8,607 nucleotides of DNA from Dehalococcoidia bacterium (GCA_030602665.1 JAUVZE010000037.1:1-8607), one strand, 5' to 3'; numbered from the stretch's first letter, positions 1 to 6,010 are shown. The notes: generated from the sequence alone by a model not told the origin. Numbers and translations: made by a program.

Positions 1-809
1 GTGAGCGGGGAGCGTTCCGGCTTATGACCGTATACTAGCTCGAAAAAGGCTGGACCTGGACTAACCATAGCGTCCCCTTGCCTGATAGGATATCTGAGTC
101 CCCGGGCAAAGAGTGCTTTCAACCCGTCAACCGCTTTAATAAAAGCTTCGGGTGTCATTGCCATGTCCAGTTCATCCTCGGCAGCTCCGCCTACCCCCCT
201 CTCGCCAAGGCATGGAACAGCAAGAGCTGGCTTTTGGCTAAGGAAGCACTGGATTAGGGCATCAGTGCAAGCTCCCTCACCAACACTATAAAACTGAAGA
301 CGCTCATACTCTGTCCATTGCAAGCCGTTAATCAGCAAGCACATCTGAGCTGGGGTACCGTAGAACAAGATGACATCCGGCTCGAAGTTCTGTAAATATA
401 ACGGTCCCACCACCATAGCCTCATACTTCCCCTCGGGGAGTTTAGGTATGGCTTCCAGCCGTTTCTCAGCATCTTCCTTTGTCTTCACCCAGTAGTTGTC
501 GGCTCGAGGACAGCGATTATAGTCTTCATCGCTTATTGCATCCCAATCCGGAACTGGCATAAAGCCACCATAGGTAGTGAGCGGGCACCAGAAATCGTCC
601 TTGTCTGGGCTGGCTCCAATTGTCCAACCAAGGGTTCGGGCGAGGGTCAGCGCCTGACAGAAGAAGAAGCGATGTCCGATCCTGCGTACCCCTTCTATTC
701 TTTCCAGCTCCACTTCCTTCTCCAAAAGTTTCCAGCTAAGCAGATGAGTTCTGGGGCGAAGTAAAACCTTAAAGTCCTTAACTAATTCCTCCCAATTGAT
801 AGTCTTCAT
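1..809 (-). CDS. DUF169 family protein (COG2043-like), 3' end beyond window
   Basis: An open frame of 269 codons runs leftward from an ATG at 809 and reaches position 1 without a stop, so the C-terminus lies outside the window. The start follows a GGAGAG ribosome site about five bases upstream. The protein begins MKTINWEELVKDFK and contains an aromatic and cysteine-bearing middle part (for example RFFFCQALTLAR, FWCPLTTYGG and GGAAEDELDMAM) that I recognise as the DUF169 type, a soluble family of roughly this length found in anaerobic bacteria and archaea. No signal peptide or membrane segment is seen. Its biochemical role is not established. It lies 50 bases after the acyl-CoA dehydrogenase on the same strand, so it is probably the third gene of that operon and may serve the same acyl-CoA pathway. 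The family call is by recognition only, without a profile search. Confidence 0.8.
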   Translation of the reverse strand, partial: MKTINWEELVKDFKVLLRPRTHLLSWKLLEKEVELERIEGVRRIGHRFFFCQALTLARTLGWTIGASPDKDDFWCPLTTYGGFMPVPDWDAISDEDYNRCPRADNYWVKTKEDAEKRLEAIPKLPEGKYEAMVVGPLYLQNFEPDVILFYGTPAQMCLLINGLQWTEYERLQFYSVGEGACTDALIQCFLSQKPALAVPCLGERGVGGAAEDELDMAMTPEAFIKAVDGLKALFARGLRYPIRQGDAMVSPGPAFFELVYGHKPERSPL

Positions 810-859
810 TATCTCTCCTATTAGTAAGTTTATAAAGCTAATTTAAGGTTGCTGGCACT

Positions 860-1999
860 CTAACGTATGACTCTTCCGGCAATGATAAGCTTCATCATTT
901 CCGAAGTGCCCTCATATATCTCCGTTATCTTGGCATCACGGAAATAGCGCTGCATAGGGCTGTCCATCATATAGCCATAACCACCCCACATTTGTATCCC
1001 CTTTGTTGCTACCTTCATGACCACTTCGCTGGCAAATTTCTTTGCCATAGCCGCCTCTACAGTGAATGGCAGCCCCTGGTCTTTAAGGTTGGCTGCCCGA
1101 TATACCAGCAAGCGGGCAGCATCAATCTCAGTGGCTAAGTCGGCGAATAAGAATTGGGTGCCTTGGAAATGGGCAATTGCCCGGCCATACTGTACACGTT
1201 CCTTAGTATATCTTACCGACGCTTCCAAAGCAGCTCGAGCAACACCTACTGATAGCGCTCCGATAGCAACCCTAGCCCCATCCAGCGTTGATAGAGCCAC
1301 AGAAAAGCCTCGTCCTTCGGGGCCAAGCATGTTTTCAGCTGGTACTCGGCAGTCTTGAAGCGCTATCTCAGCATTGTGGGCTGCCCGTATTCCCAGCTTA
1401 TGATATATGTTACCACTGGATAACCCTGGCGTATCCTTCTCGACGATAAAGGCGCACATACCTCTGTGGCCTAAAGATTTATCCCTGGTGGCGAAGATTA
1501 CATGGATATCAGCGACATCAGCATTAGTTATAAAAACCTTTGTACCATTAAGGATATAGTAGTCGCCATCCTTTACTGCGGTTGTTTCAGCGGCTGCTGG
1601 ATCGCTACCAGCATTAGCTTCGGTCAAGCCAAATGCGCCTATCTTTTCTGCCTTGGCAAGGGGAGTTAAGAATCGCACCTTCTGTTCCTCATTGCCCCAC
1701 GCATTTATACAATGAGCTACCAAACCCCAGCTGGTATCTAAAATGGTTGCCGTGCCAGCGCAAGCATGGGCAATCTCTTCTACAACTATGCACCATTGGA
1801 GAAATGTACCACCATTACCACCATATTTCTCGGGGATGGTACAGCCTGTCAATCCGAGCTCTCCCATCCTTTTAATAATTTCAAAAGGATATTCTTCATT
1901 TTGGTCTAATCTGTCCGCTATCGGTTCGATTTCTCTCTTAGCAAAATCCCGGGCTAAAGCTCTAATCGCTTTGTCCTCTTCAGTTAGTTGAAAATCCAT
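860..1999 (-). CDS. acyl-CoA dehydrogenase
   Basis: A 379-residue protein, the usual length for the family, which oxidises an acyl-CoA to the 2-enoyl-CoA using FAD and passes electrons to electron-transfer flavoprotein in the cytoplasm. The N-terminal helical domain spans about 5-115. The first family signature, GLTEANAGSD (124-133), lies in the middle beta domain that binds FAD and substrate. The C-terminal helical domain carries GGYGYM followed by EIYEGTSEMMK near the end. Glu363 in YEGT is at the position of the catalytic base in medium- and short-chain members. The ATG at 1999 is preceded by AGGAAGG and TAGGTG purine runs. It sits between the CoA-transferase and the DUF169 gene, so the substrate is probably the acyl-CoA made by the transferase. 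Exact substrate cannot be read from sequence; a (2S)-methylsuccinyl-CoA, aryl or branched-chain type is possible. Confidence 0.95.
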   Translation of the reverse strand: MDFQLTEEDKAIRALARDFAKREIEPIADRLDQNEEYPFEIIKRMGELGLTGCTIPEKYGGNGGTFLQWCIVVEEIAHACAGTATILDTSWGLVAHCINAWGNEEQKVRFLTPLAKAEKIGAFGLTEANAGSDPAAAETTAVKDGDYYILNGTKVFITNADVADIHVIFATRDKSLGHRGMCAFIVEKDTPGLSSGNIYHKLGIRAAHNAEIALQDCRVPAENMLGPEGRGFSVALSTLDGARVAIGALSVGVARAALEASVRYTKERVQYGRAIAHFQGTQFLFADLATEIDAARLLVYRAANLKDQGLPFTVEAAMAKKFASEVVMKVATKGIQMWGGYGYMMDSPMQRYFRDAKITEIYEGTSEMMKLIIAGRVIR

Positions 2000-2035
2000 T
2001 ACACACCTACCTTCCTAAATTTATAGCTTGCCTAG

Positions 2036-2051
2036 AAGCCCTGCCGGGCTT
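2036..2051 (-). other. intercistronic hairpin between CoA-transferase and acyl-CoA dehydrogenase
   Basis: AAGCCC (2036-2041) and GGGCTT (2046-2051) form a perfect 6-bp stem with a four-base loop in the 67-base gap between the two genes. There is no T-run after it on the minus strand, so it looks like an RNA-processing or stability hairpin rather than a full terminator. This is a short structure and could be chance. Confidence 0.35.
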
Positions 2052-2066
2052 ATGGATAATACGCCA

Positions 2067-3407
2067 TTACTTCCTCCTTTCACAAGAGGGAAGACCAAAG
2101 CACCCAGCCTTCCTTAGCTCTTGTATCTTCTCATCGTTGTAACCTAATATCTCCTTAAGTACTACTTCTGTATCCTGTCCAATACGAGGCGCGCCACGCC
2201 ACATTTTCCCTGGCGTTCTAGAGAATTTAGGGCACAGTCCAGTTACCTTAATTTTTTCTCCGAGAGTTTGGTCTTCGACCTCAACGAAGTCTTCCCTATC
2301 AAGCCAATGAGGGTCTTTGGATGCCAGTTCTGCATCGTAAACTCGGGTACAAGGTACCTGATGTGCATTGAAGAAGTCTTCAACTTCTTTTCCACTACGA
2401 GCTGCAATCCATTCAGTAAGTAGTGAATGCAACTTCAATCCCTTTTCTGAATTAACGGCTTCCTTGCCTGAGGAAGTTGCTTGCCAATTGTATTCTTCTG
2501 GGTCCAAACCAACTTCAGGAGCCCAGCACTCTATGAACCTCCTGTACACACCAGGGCCAAACGTTGCTAGGGCAACCCACATGGCTGGTTCTGAAGACTT
2601 AAACATATTGTATGGCTGGTGTCCACCAGCTTTGTTGCCAGTCCTTCTCATTTTGACGCCAGTATTCAGATATGTGCAATAGTAAGACTCACAGAAATTC
2701 CTTGCCACTGCCTCATACTGAGATACATCAACAACCTGCCCCTTTCCGTCCTTTTCCATCTGTACATATGCCATCAAGGCTCCATAAAATGCCGTCATGG
2801 CAGCACAATAATCTCCTGCCCATCGATTAGCTCGGCTCGGGGGAGCATCTGCGGGGCCTATTAAATTCGGCCAACCTGCATAACATTGACCTATCATATC
2901 GTATGATGCCCGGAAGCATTTATCCTTATCACCGCCAAACTCTGGTTTCCCATAACCACTCACATGGACTATGATAATTTTGGGGTTTGCCTCGAAAACC
3001 TCTTTGTCGGTAATCGAGTATCTTTGCTCCTGCCAAACTAGATTCTCAATCCAGAAATCGGATTGTCTTATCAATCCATAAAAAATCTCGCCCGAGGCAG
3101 GCATTTTTGAGAGCCGTAGATCAAGCTCCATACTAAGCCTGTTTGTGGCTTCATTTGCCCAAGGAGCAGATACGACCTTGTCACCTCGGGTAATCATGGG
3201 CGGTAGTGTTCTCATAGCATCGCCGATTCCGGGATTTTCAACATGGATGACCTCGGCCCCATACCATCCAAACAATGACGGACAAAATGGACCAGCAATA
3301 ACACTTGCTGTTGATAGCACTCTCAACCCTTGGAGTGGTCCGAATTTCGGAACCATATCTAAGGGAGGTCTCCTTTCCATTTGTTTTACCGATGCAGGTA
3401 CTGCCAT
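2067..3407 (-). CDS. class III (CaiB/BaiF family) CoA-transferase
   Basis: A 446-residue cytoplasmic protein of the formyl-CoA transferase/CaiB/BaiF family, which moves CoA between carboxylic acids through an enzyme-aspartyl anhydride. The N-terminal motif GPLQGLRVLSTASVIAGPFC (23-42) and AEVIHVENPGIGDAMR (51-66) are typical of the Rossmann part that binds CoA. The segment RWAGDYCAAMTAFYGAL (195-211) matches the region holding the catalytic aspartate, predicted to be Asp199, and is followed by the common GKGQVVDVSQ (221-230). It is somewhat longer than the roughly 400-residue members, with about 20 extra residues before the first motif. The ATG at 3407 has a perfect AGGAGG six bases upstream. 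As the first gene of the operon it probably activates the acid that the neighbouring dehydrogenase then oxidises. The substrate is not determinable here. Confidence 0.93.
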   Translation of the reverse strand: MAVPASVKQMERRPPLDMVPKFGPLQGLRVLSTASVIAGPFCPSLFGWYGAEVIHVENPGIGDAMRTLPPMITRGDKVVSAPWANEATNRLSMELDLRLSKMPASGEIFYGLIRQSDFWIENLVWQEQRYSITDKEVFEANPKIIIVHVSGYGKPEFGGDKDKCFRASYDMIGQCYAGWPNLIGPADAPPSRANRWAGDYCAAMTAFYGALMAYVQMEKDGKGQVVDVSQYEAVARNFCESYYCTYLNTGVKMRRTGNKAGGHQPYNMFKSSEPAMWVALATFGPGVYRRFIECWAPEVGLDPEEYNWQATSSGKEAVNSEKGLKLHSLLTEWIAARSGKEVEDFFNAHQVPCTRVYDAELASKDPHWLDREDFVEVEDQTLGEKIKVTGLCPKFSRTPGKMWRGAPRIGQDTEVVLKEILGYNDEKIQELRKAGCFGLPSCERRK

Positions 3408-3531
3408 TTATAACCTCCTTTTATACTAGCTAAAACTCAAGCCACCTTTACAGTCTATTTTTTCATTTGATGCCCCTCCTTTCTAACAGAGCTACTTTTG
3501 AAACATTATCCCGTCTATCACCCCCTTTGGC

Positions 3532-3637
3532 GGGCTCTGCCACTTGCCCGATTACAGCTGAGGCCACACGGGAGGGGGGAGGAAGATGCTAGGTTGGCAA
3601 ATAAACCTAGTTACCTCAGTTTCCCCTGGCAGAGCCC
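3532..3637 (-). promoter_or_regulatory. candidate structured RNA leader element (106-base nested inverted repeats)
   Basis: The outer arms GGGCTCTGCCA (3532-3542) and TGGCAGAGCCC (3627-3637) are a perfect 11-bp pair. Inside, CTGAGG (3558-3563) pairs with CCTCAG (3614-3619), and CTAGGTT (3589-3595) pairs with AACCTAG (3604-3610) around an eight-base loop. CCCG (3547-3550) and CGGG (3569-3572) add a possible side helix. A closing stem with nested inner stems is the shape expected of a structured RNA. The minus strand is favoured because the CoA-transferase starts about 125 bases downstream in that direction. It does not match any riboswitch consensus I know. A small inverted-repeat transposable element is the main alternative, but no target duplication is visible at its edges. 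Confidence 0.5.
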
Positions 3638-3665
3638 ACCTACTCTCAAGTCCGCCTTAATAAAG

Positions 3666-3710
3666 AAAGGGCTCAAAAGGTACACCCCAACCGGGGTCTC
3701 TGAGCCCTTT
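3666..3710. promoter_or_regulatory. nested hairpin, possible terminator or switch partner
   Basis: AAAGGGCTCA (3666-3675) and TGAGCCCTTT (3701-3710) form a perfect 10-bp stem. The interior holds a second hairpin, ACCCC (3684-3688) with GGGGT (3693-3697) around AACC. On the minus strand the outer stem is followed by TTTCTTTATT, and on the plus strand by an A/T-rich tail, so weak intrinsic termination is possible either way. Its GGGCTC/GAGCCC core is also complementary to the arms of the neighbouring 106-base element. Confidence 0.5.
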
Positions 3711-3790
3711 CAATGATTTTATTTGACTTACCTTCAGAATTACGCTACAACAAGAAGAGCTGTATAACATCACTCAACCTAATTACCCCA

Positions 3791-3820
3791 AAAAGACCTG
3801 TTGCCACCAGGTCTTTTCTG
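3791..3820 (-). terminator. rho-independent terminator after the 57-residue gene, bidirectional form
   Basis: AAAAGACCTG (3791-3800) and CAGGTCTTTT (3808-3817) make a perfect 10-bp stem with a seven-base loop. On the minus strand the stem is followed by a run of T, and it begins about 11 bases after the stop codon of the small gene at 3828. On the plus strand it is followed by CTGTTTT, so it could also stop transcripts coming from the left. Confidence 0.75.
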
Positions 3821-3827
3821 TTTTCAC

Positions 3828-4001
3828 TTACTCTTTGGTTGTAGAGACACTTTCGGATACTCCATGCTCCTTTTTCCAAAGCTCAATCAGCTCTCGAATA
3901 ATGCCATCATAACTCTGCCCCGGACGCTTGATTGAATCTAAGCTGTCCTTGGTTTCCCGCGACACCGCGATAGTTGTCTGTTTCAAATCATCTCTGTCCA
4001 T
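3828..4001 (-). CDS. small ribbon-helix-helix-like protein (antitoxin/VapB-like)
   Basis: A 57-residue ORF starting MDRDDLKQTTIAVSRETKDS and ending VSTTKE. The pattern is a polar beta strand (TTIAVSRET, 9-17), a helix (KDSLDSIKR), a short turn with SYDG, and a second amphipathic helix (IIRELIELWKK, 34-44). This resembles small ribbon-helix-helix DNA-binding proteins of the archaeal and bacterial VapB-like antitoxin type. No toxin gene lies beside it: the region to its left is non-coding, and the gene to its right is divergent. The ribosome site is weak, but the gene has a near-consensus promoter about 75 bases upstream and a terminator just after its stop. Those flanking signals support a real single-gene transcript. 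The family is assigned by pattern only. Confidence 0.65.
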   Translation of the reverse strand: MDRDDLKQTTIAVSRETKDSLDSIKRPGQSYDGIIRELIELWKKEHGVSESVSTTKE

Positions 4002-4025
4002 TTGACTAATGACCCGTCACCTTAC

Positions 4026-4055
4026 TTGACACTCCGGGGGTGTCTACGGTATCAT
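4026..4055 (+). promoter_or_regulatory. weak candidate plus-strand promoter
   Basis: TTGACA (4026-4031) and TATCAT (4050-4055) are separated by 18 bases. A GACAC...GTGTC inverted repeat (4028-4032 with 4040-4044) overlaps it. It would give a leader of about 130 bases for the membrane regulator. The same bases are in the leader of the opposite gene, so this may be fortuitous. Confidence 0.3.
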
Positions 4056-4082
4056 CCAGAAATATCTATCACTCTATACATC

Positions 4083-4111
4083 TTTATAGCATAAAAGCGA
4101 GCTTTTGTCAA
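4083..4111 (-). promoter_or_regulatory. sigma-70-type promoter for the 57-residue gene, with internal palindrome
   Basis: On the minus strand TTGACA (4111-4106) and TATAAA (4088-4083) are separated by exactly 17 bases, close to the vegetative consensus. The spacer contains the palindrome AAAAGC-GA-GCTTTT (4093-4106), a plausible repressor operator that could serve autoregulation. The -35 hexamer overlaps the conserved upstream block of the divergent membrane regulator, so the two promoters may compete. Confidence 0.65.
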
Positions 4112-4172
4112 CCCCCTTTGCTAAAATATCTACGGCCGTATGCTTAATAAAAAATAGCCTAAGGGGCTGGCT
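4103..4172 (+). promoter_or_regulatory. conserved control region, copy A, upstream of the membrane regulator
   Basis: The 31 bases 4103-4133 match 5294-5324 at 24 positions, without gaps. GCTTAAT (4142-4148) recurs exactly at 5342-5348, and 4157-4172 matches 5350-5365 at 13 of 16 positions. TTGTCA (4105-4110) and TATCTA (4127-4132) lie 16 bases apart and could be the promoter. The block sits 20-90 bases before the ATG at 4194. Confidence 0.5.
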
Positions 4173-4193
4173 GGAGAAACAAGGAGGTATAAA

Positions 4194-5021
4194 ATGAATA
4201 AGGCTACGCTTGCCCGTCAAGCTATTTTAGCCGTGCTGAGAAGCCGCGATTTCTACAGGTTCTACGTACTGGTCTTACTCTTTGGGTGCTGTGCCCTATT
4301 CTACTATTTCGGGGAATTGGTAGACTTTGCTGGATGGGAAGCCTTACGCTGGGAGTTCTTCTACAGCGTTCATGATATACATCGCCTCTTTTTTCTCGCT
4401 CCGATACTCTATGCTGGCTACATCTACAGGGTTAAAGGTGCATTGATTGTTACGATGGCCGCCTTCGTTGTTTTTTTGCCCCGCGCTTTCATCGTATCTT
4501 CCTTTCCCGATCCGGTACTCAGGATGGTACTTTTTACTATAATTGCAGGTATCATGGGTACCCTTATTGGAATGACACGAAATAAGTCCGAACGGCGCAG
4601 CCGTACTTTGGTAAGAAGCGAGAAAGGCAAACTTTTGGGAATACTGGAGACCATAGAAGAGTTATTAGCTAGAATTAGAGTTGCTCTGCGGCACTCCACA
4701 AGCGTCACTGATGCCCCCGTACTCACCGCCGGAGACTTGGAAGTTGACTTGTCTAAGCGGGTAGTTAAATGCCGGGGGCGGACTGTCAAACTCACCCGGA
4801 CAGAGTATGAGCTGCTGGCATATCTAGTTTCCAATCGCGGGAAAGTACTGACCCATAGGGAGTTACTGCACAATGTATGGGGCCCAGAATATGGTGAAGA
4901 AAGCGAATATATTCGCACTTTTATAACGCAGATCAGACGTAAGATAGAAGATGACCCCTCAAATCCTCGATTCATTGTGACTGAGCCACGCATTGGCTAT
5001 CGTTTCATTGAGCCTGAGTAG
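4194..5021 (+). CDS. membrane-anchored OmpR/PhoB-type winged-helix regulator
   Basis: A 275-residue protein with an N-terminal membrane domain and a C-terminal DNA-binding domain. Hydrophobic segments lie at about 22-40, 64-78, 83-104 and 108-126, giving a probable four-pass, N-in/C-in topology. A charged, likely helical linker follows (about 128-170). Residues 178-273 form an OmpR-type winged helix, with DLEVDLSKRVV, LTRTEYELLAYLV, the recognition-helix region YIRTFITQIRRKIED and the wing IGYRFIEP. There is no phospho-receiver domain, so it is probably a one-component sensor whose signal comes through the membrane part. CadC and ToxR have the opposite order, with an N-terminal DNA-binding domain. 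The ATG follows AAGGAGGT with five-base spacing. It shares an upstream sequence block with the downstream Cro/C1-type gene. Target genes are unknown. Confidence 0.85.
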   Translation: MNKATLARQAILAVLRSRDFYRFYVLVLLFGCCALFYYFGELVDFAGWEALRWEFFYSVHDIHRLFFLAPILYAGYIYRVKGALIVTMAAFVVFLPRAFIVSSFPDPVLRMVLFTIIAGIMGTLIGMTRNKSERRSRTLVRSEKGKLLGILETIEELLARIRVALRHSTSVTDAPVLTAGDLEVDLSKRVVKCRGRTVKLTRTEYELLAYLVSNRGKVLTHRELLHNVWGPEYGEESEYIRTFITQIRRKIEDDPSNPRFIVTEPRIGYRFIEPE

Positions 5022-5099
5022 CAATCCGCAACAACCGCCCGCTTTTGAAAAACCCGCTTATAGTCCTCCTATACGCCTCGTTTCCCCGAAGCCCGAAAT

Positions 5100-5167
5100 C
5101 CTTACAAAATCCTCATATTTGCCCCTGTATCTTTATGCCTTCCTTATGCCTTTTCTCTTTTAATAAT
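5100..5167 (+). promoter_or_regulatory. OmpR-family-type direct-repeat operator and promoter
   Basis: TTATGCCTT occurs at 5133-5141 and again at 5144-5152, a period of 11 bases. A looser pair, CCTTACAAAAT (5100-5110) and CCTCATATTTG (5111-5121), has the same period. TAATAAT (5161-5167) follows at the distance of a -10 box, which places the stronger pair over the -35 region. Eleven-base phased direct repeats over a missing -35 are the usual arrangement for activators of the OmpR/PhoB/KdpE family. The adjacent gene encodes such a DNA-binding domain, so it may be the one that binds, but this is inferred. Confidence 0.5.
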
Positions 5168-5293
5168 ACTAGGATGAAAATCTGAGGGGGCAAGGAAGGT
5201 TGTCTTTTTGGGCATCCCTCCCATTGATGGGTATTTACGAGATTATATCGTTTCTTGTACTACTTTATACAATTTTGTGGCAATAAATCAAGA

Positions 5294-5365
5294 TTTTGCC
5301 AATGTCTTTTGTTAAAATGTCTACTAATATAAACAAGAGACGCTTAATGGCTTAAGGGATTGGCT
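5294..5365 (+). promoter_or_regulatory. conserved control region, copy B, upstream of the Cro/C1-type gene
   Basis: This is the second copy of the block found at 4103-4172. TTGCCA (5296-5301) and TGTCTA (5318-5323) are 16 bases apart, as in copy A. The spacing between the two conserved parts differs, with 8 bases in copy A and 17 in copy B before GCTTAAT. An imperfect inverted repeat (GGCAA at 5279-5283, TTGCC at 5296-5300) overlaps its left edge. Confidence 0.5.
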
Positions 5366-5391
5366 TTAATCTGTATAGATTGGGGAATTAT

Positions 5392-5760
5392 TTGTCGAAT
5401 AATGAAGAACTAGGTGACTTCCTACACGAGCAGTGTAAGCAGAGGGGGTTATCCCTCCGTCGTCTATCTATAAATTCGAGCCTCAGCGCAGGGACGGTTC
5501 ACAACATCATCAAAAGACAATACCAGCCAACCCTATATTCGCTGAACCGACTGGCAGATTACCTGGGGGTCAAAAGAGAATATCTCTGGCAGCTAGCCGG
5601 CCTGCTTGAGGATATGGACTACGATGGTAAAACCACATTTAGTGATCCCCAACTGAGGTTTCATTTTGCCCGGGCTGATAAGCTGCCAGAGGCAGCCAGA
5701 AAGCTGGTAATTAGCCTTATTGAGGCGGCAATAATCCACCTTGACAAAGGCATAAAGTGA
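5392..5760 (+). CDS. Cro/C1-type (XRE family) HTH transcriptional regulator
   Basis: A protein of 122 residues from the TTG at 5392, or 126 from a TTG at 5380. I prefer 5392 because GGGGA lies five bases before it and nothing comparable precedes 5380. There is no ATG in range. The N-terminal domain (about 7-64) is a five-helix lambda-repressor fold: LGDFLHEQCKQRGLSLRRLS, then the turn and recognition helix SAGTVHNIIKRQYQPTLYSL, then LNRLADYLGVKREYLW. The C-terminal 50 residues are mostly helical (ADKLPEAARKLVISLIEAAI) and may mediate dimerisation. No peptidase domain is present, so it is not a LexA-type cleavable repressor. It stands at the left of the plus-strand gene set with ParB-like and excisionase-like genes, which suits a repressor of a mobile element. 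Confidence 0.88.
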   Translation: MSNNEELGDFLHEQCKQRGLSLRRLSINSSLSAGTVHNIIKRQYQPTLYSLNRLADYLGVKREYLWQLAGLLEDMDYDGKTTFSDPQLRFHFARADKLPEAARKLVISLIEAAIIHLDKGIK

Positions 5761-5835
5761 GAGGATTACTCCCATGAGGGGAAGGGGCATCGCCCCTTCA
5801 AACACAGAGGTATAATATCATTCACTTCCCTTTTT

Positions 5836-5870
5836 AGACGCCCAGATTTTGATTCTGGGGCGTCTTTTTT
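5836..5870 (+). terminator. rho-independent terminator after the Cro/C1-type gene
   Basis: AGACGCCCAGA (5836-5846) pairs with TCTGGGGCGTCT (5854-5865) with a single bulged G, and the stem runs into six T. This is a classic strong intrinsic terminator 75 bases after the stop codon. It separates the repressor transcript from the next operon. Confidence 0.88.
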
Positions 5871-6010
5871 GTGAAGCCGGAGCACCCGGCCAGGCAGCTA
5901 GCCTTGGAATTTCTTTTTGCCTTTTTTCGGCCCCCAGCTTTGCCGGGTTAGAAAAGGGGCGATTTTAAGACCTGTGAGGGCAGCAGCCCCTAAAGTTCCC
6001 CCAAAATTGA

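Larger units (their letters stand above)
3408..3827. other. 420-base non-coding region upstream of the CoA-transferase operon
   Basis: No convincing protein gene is found on either strand. The region holds a two-way terminator next to the 57-residue gene, a 45-base nested hairpin, a 106-base inverted-repeat structure, and a purine-rich AGGAGGG site with a three-codon ORF (ATG at 3466, TAG at 3455-3457, minus strand). I could not find a persuasive -35/-10 pair for the operon. Since the operon reads away from this region, the structures are best placed to act in its 5' leader. Confidence 0.6.
5022..5391. other. 370-base intergenic region with operator-like repeats
   Basis: There is no long gene. 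It contains 11-bp-phased direct repeats with a following -10-like box, a possible 19-codon hydrophobic ORF (5227-5286), an imperfect inverted repeat GGCAA...TTGCC (5279-5300), and copy B of the control block shared with the membrane regulator. No terminator for the upstream gene is evident. Confidence 0.6.

Noticed and set aside
2188..2195. GGCGCGCC as a third copy of the GC-rich palindrome
   Set aside because: It is only eight bases long, lacks the GGK/MCC flanks and lies in the unrelated CoA-transferase gene.
3532..3637. Miniature inverted-repeat transposable element with 11-bp ends
   Set aside because: No target-site duplication is visible at the edges, and the nested internal stems fit a folded RNA better. 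It cannot be excluded without a copy search.
3498..3716. 72-codon plus-strand ORF across the inverted-repeat structures
   Set aside because: It has no ribosome site or recognisable domain and lies exactly on the two hairpin structures, whose base pairing better explains the sequence.
4424..4993. 189-codon minus-strand ORF
   Set aside because: It lies wholly antisense to the clear membrane-anchored winged-helix gene and shows no domain.
5774..5815. 13-codon ORF (MRGRGIAPSNTEV) after the Cro/C1-type gene
   Set aside because: Its ribosome site is poor and its sequence is accounted for by the GAAGGGGC/GCCCCTTC hairpin.
5811..5816. Perfect TATAAT as a promoter -10 box
   Set aside because: No acceptable -35 hexamer lies 16-18 bases upstream, there is no TGn extension, and a strong terminator follows almost at once.
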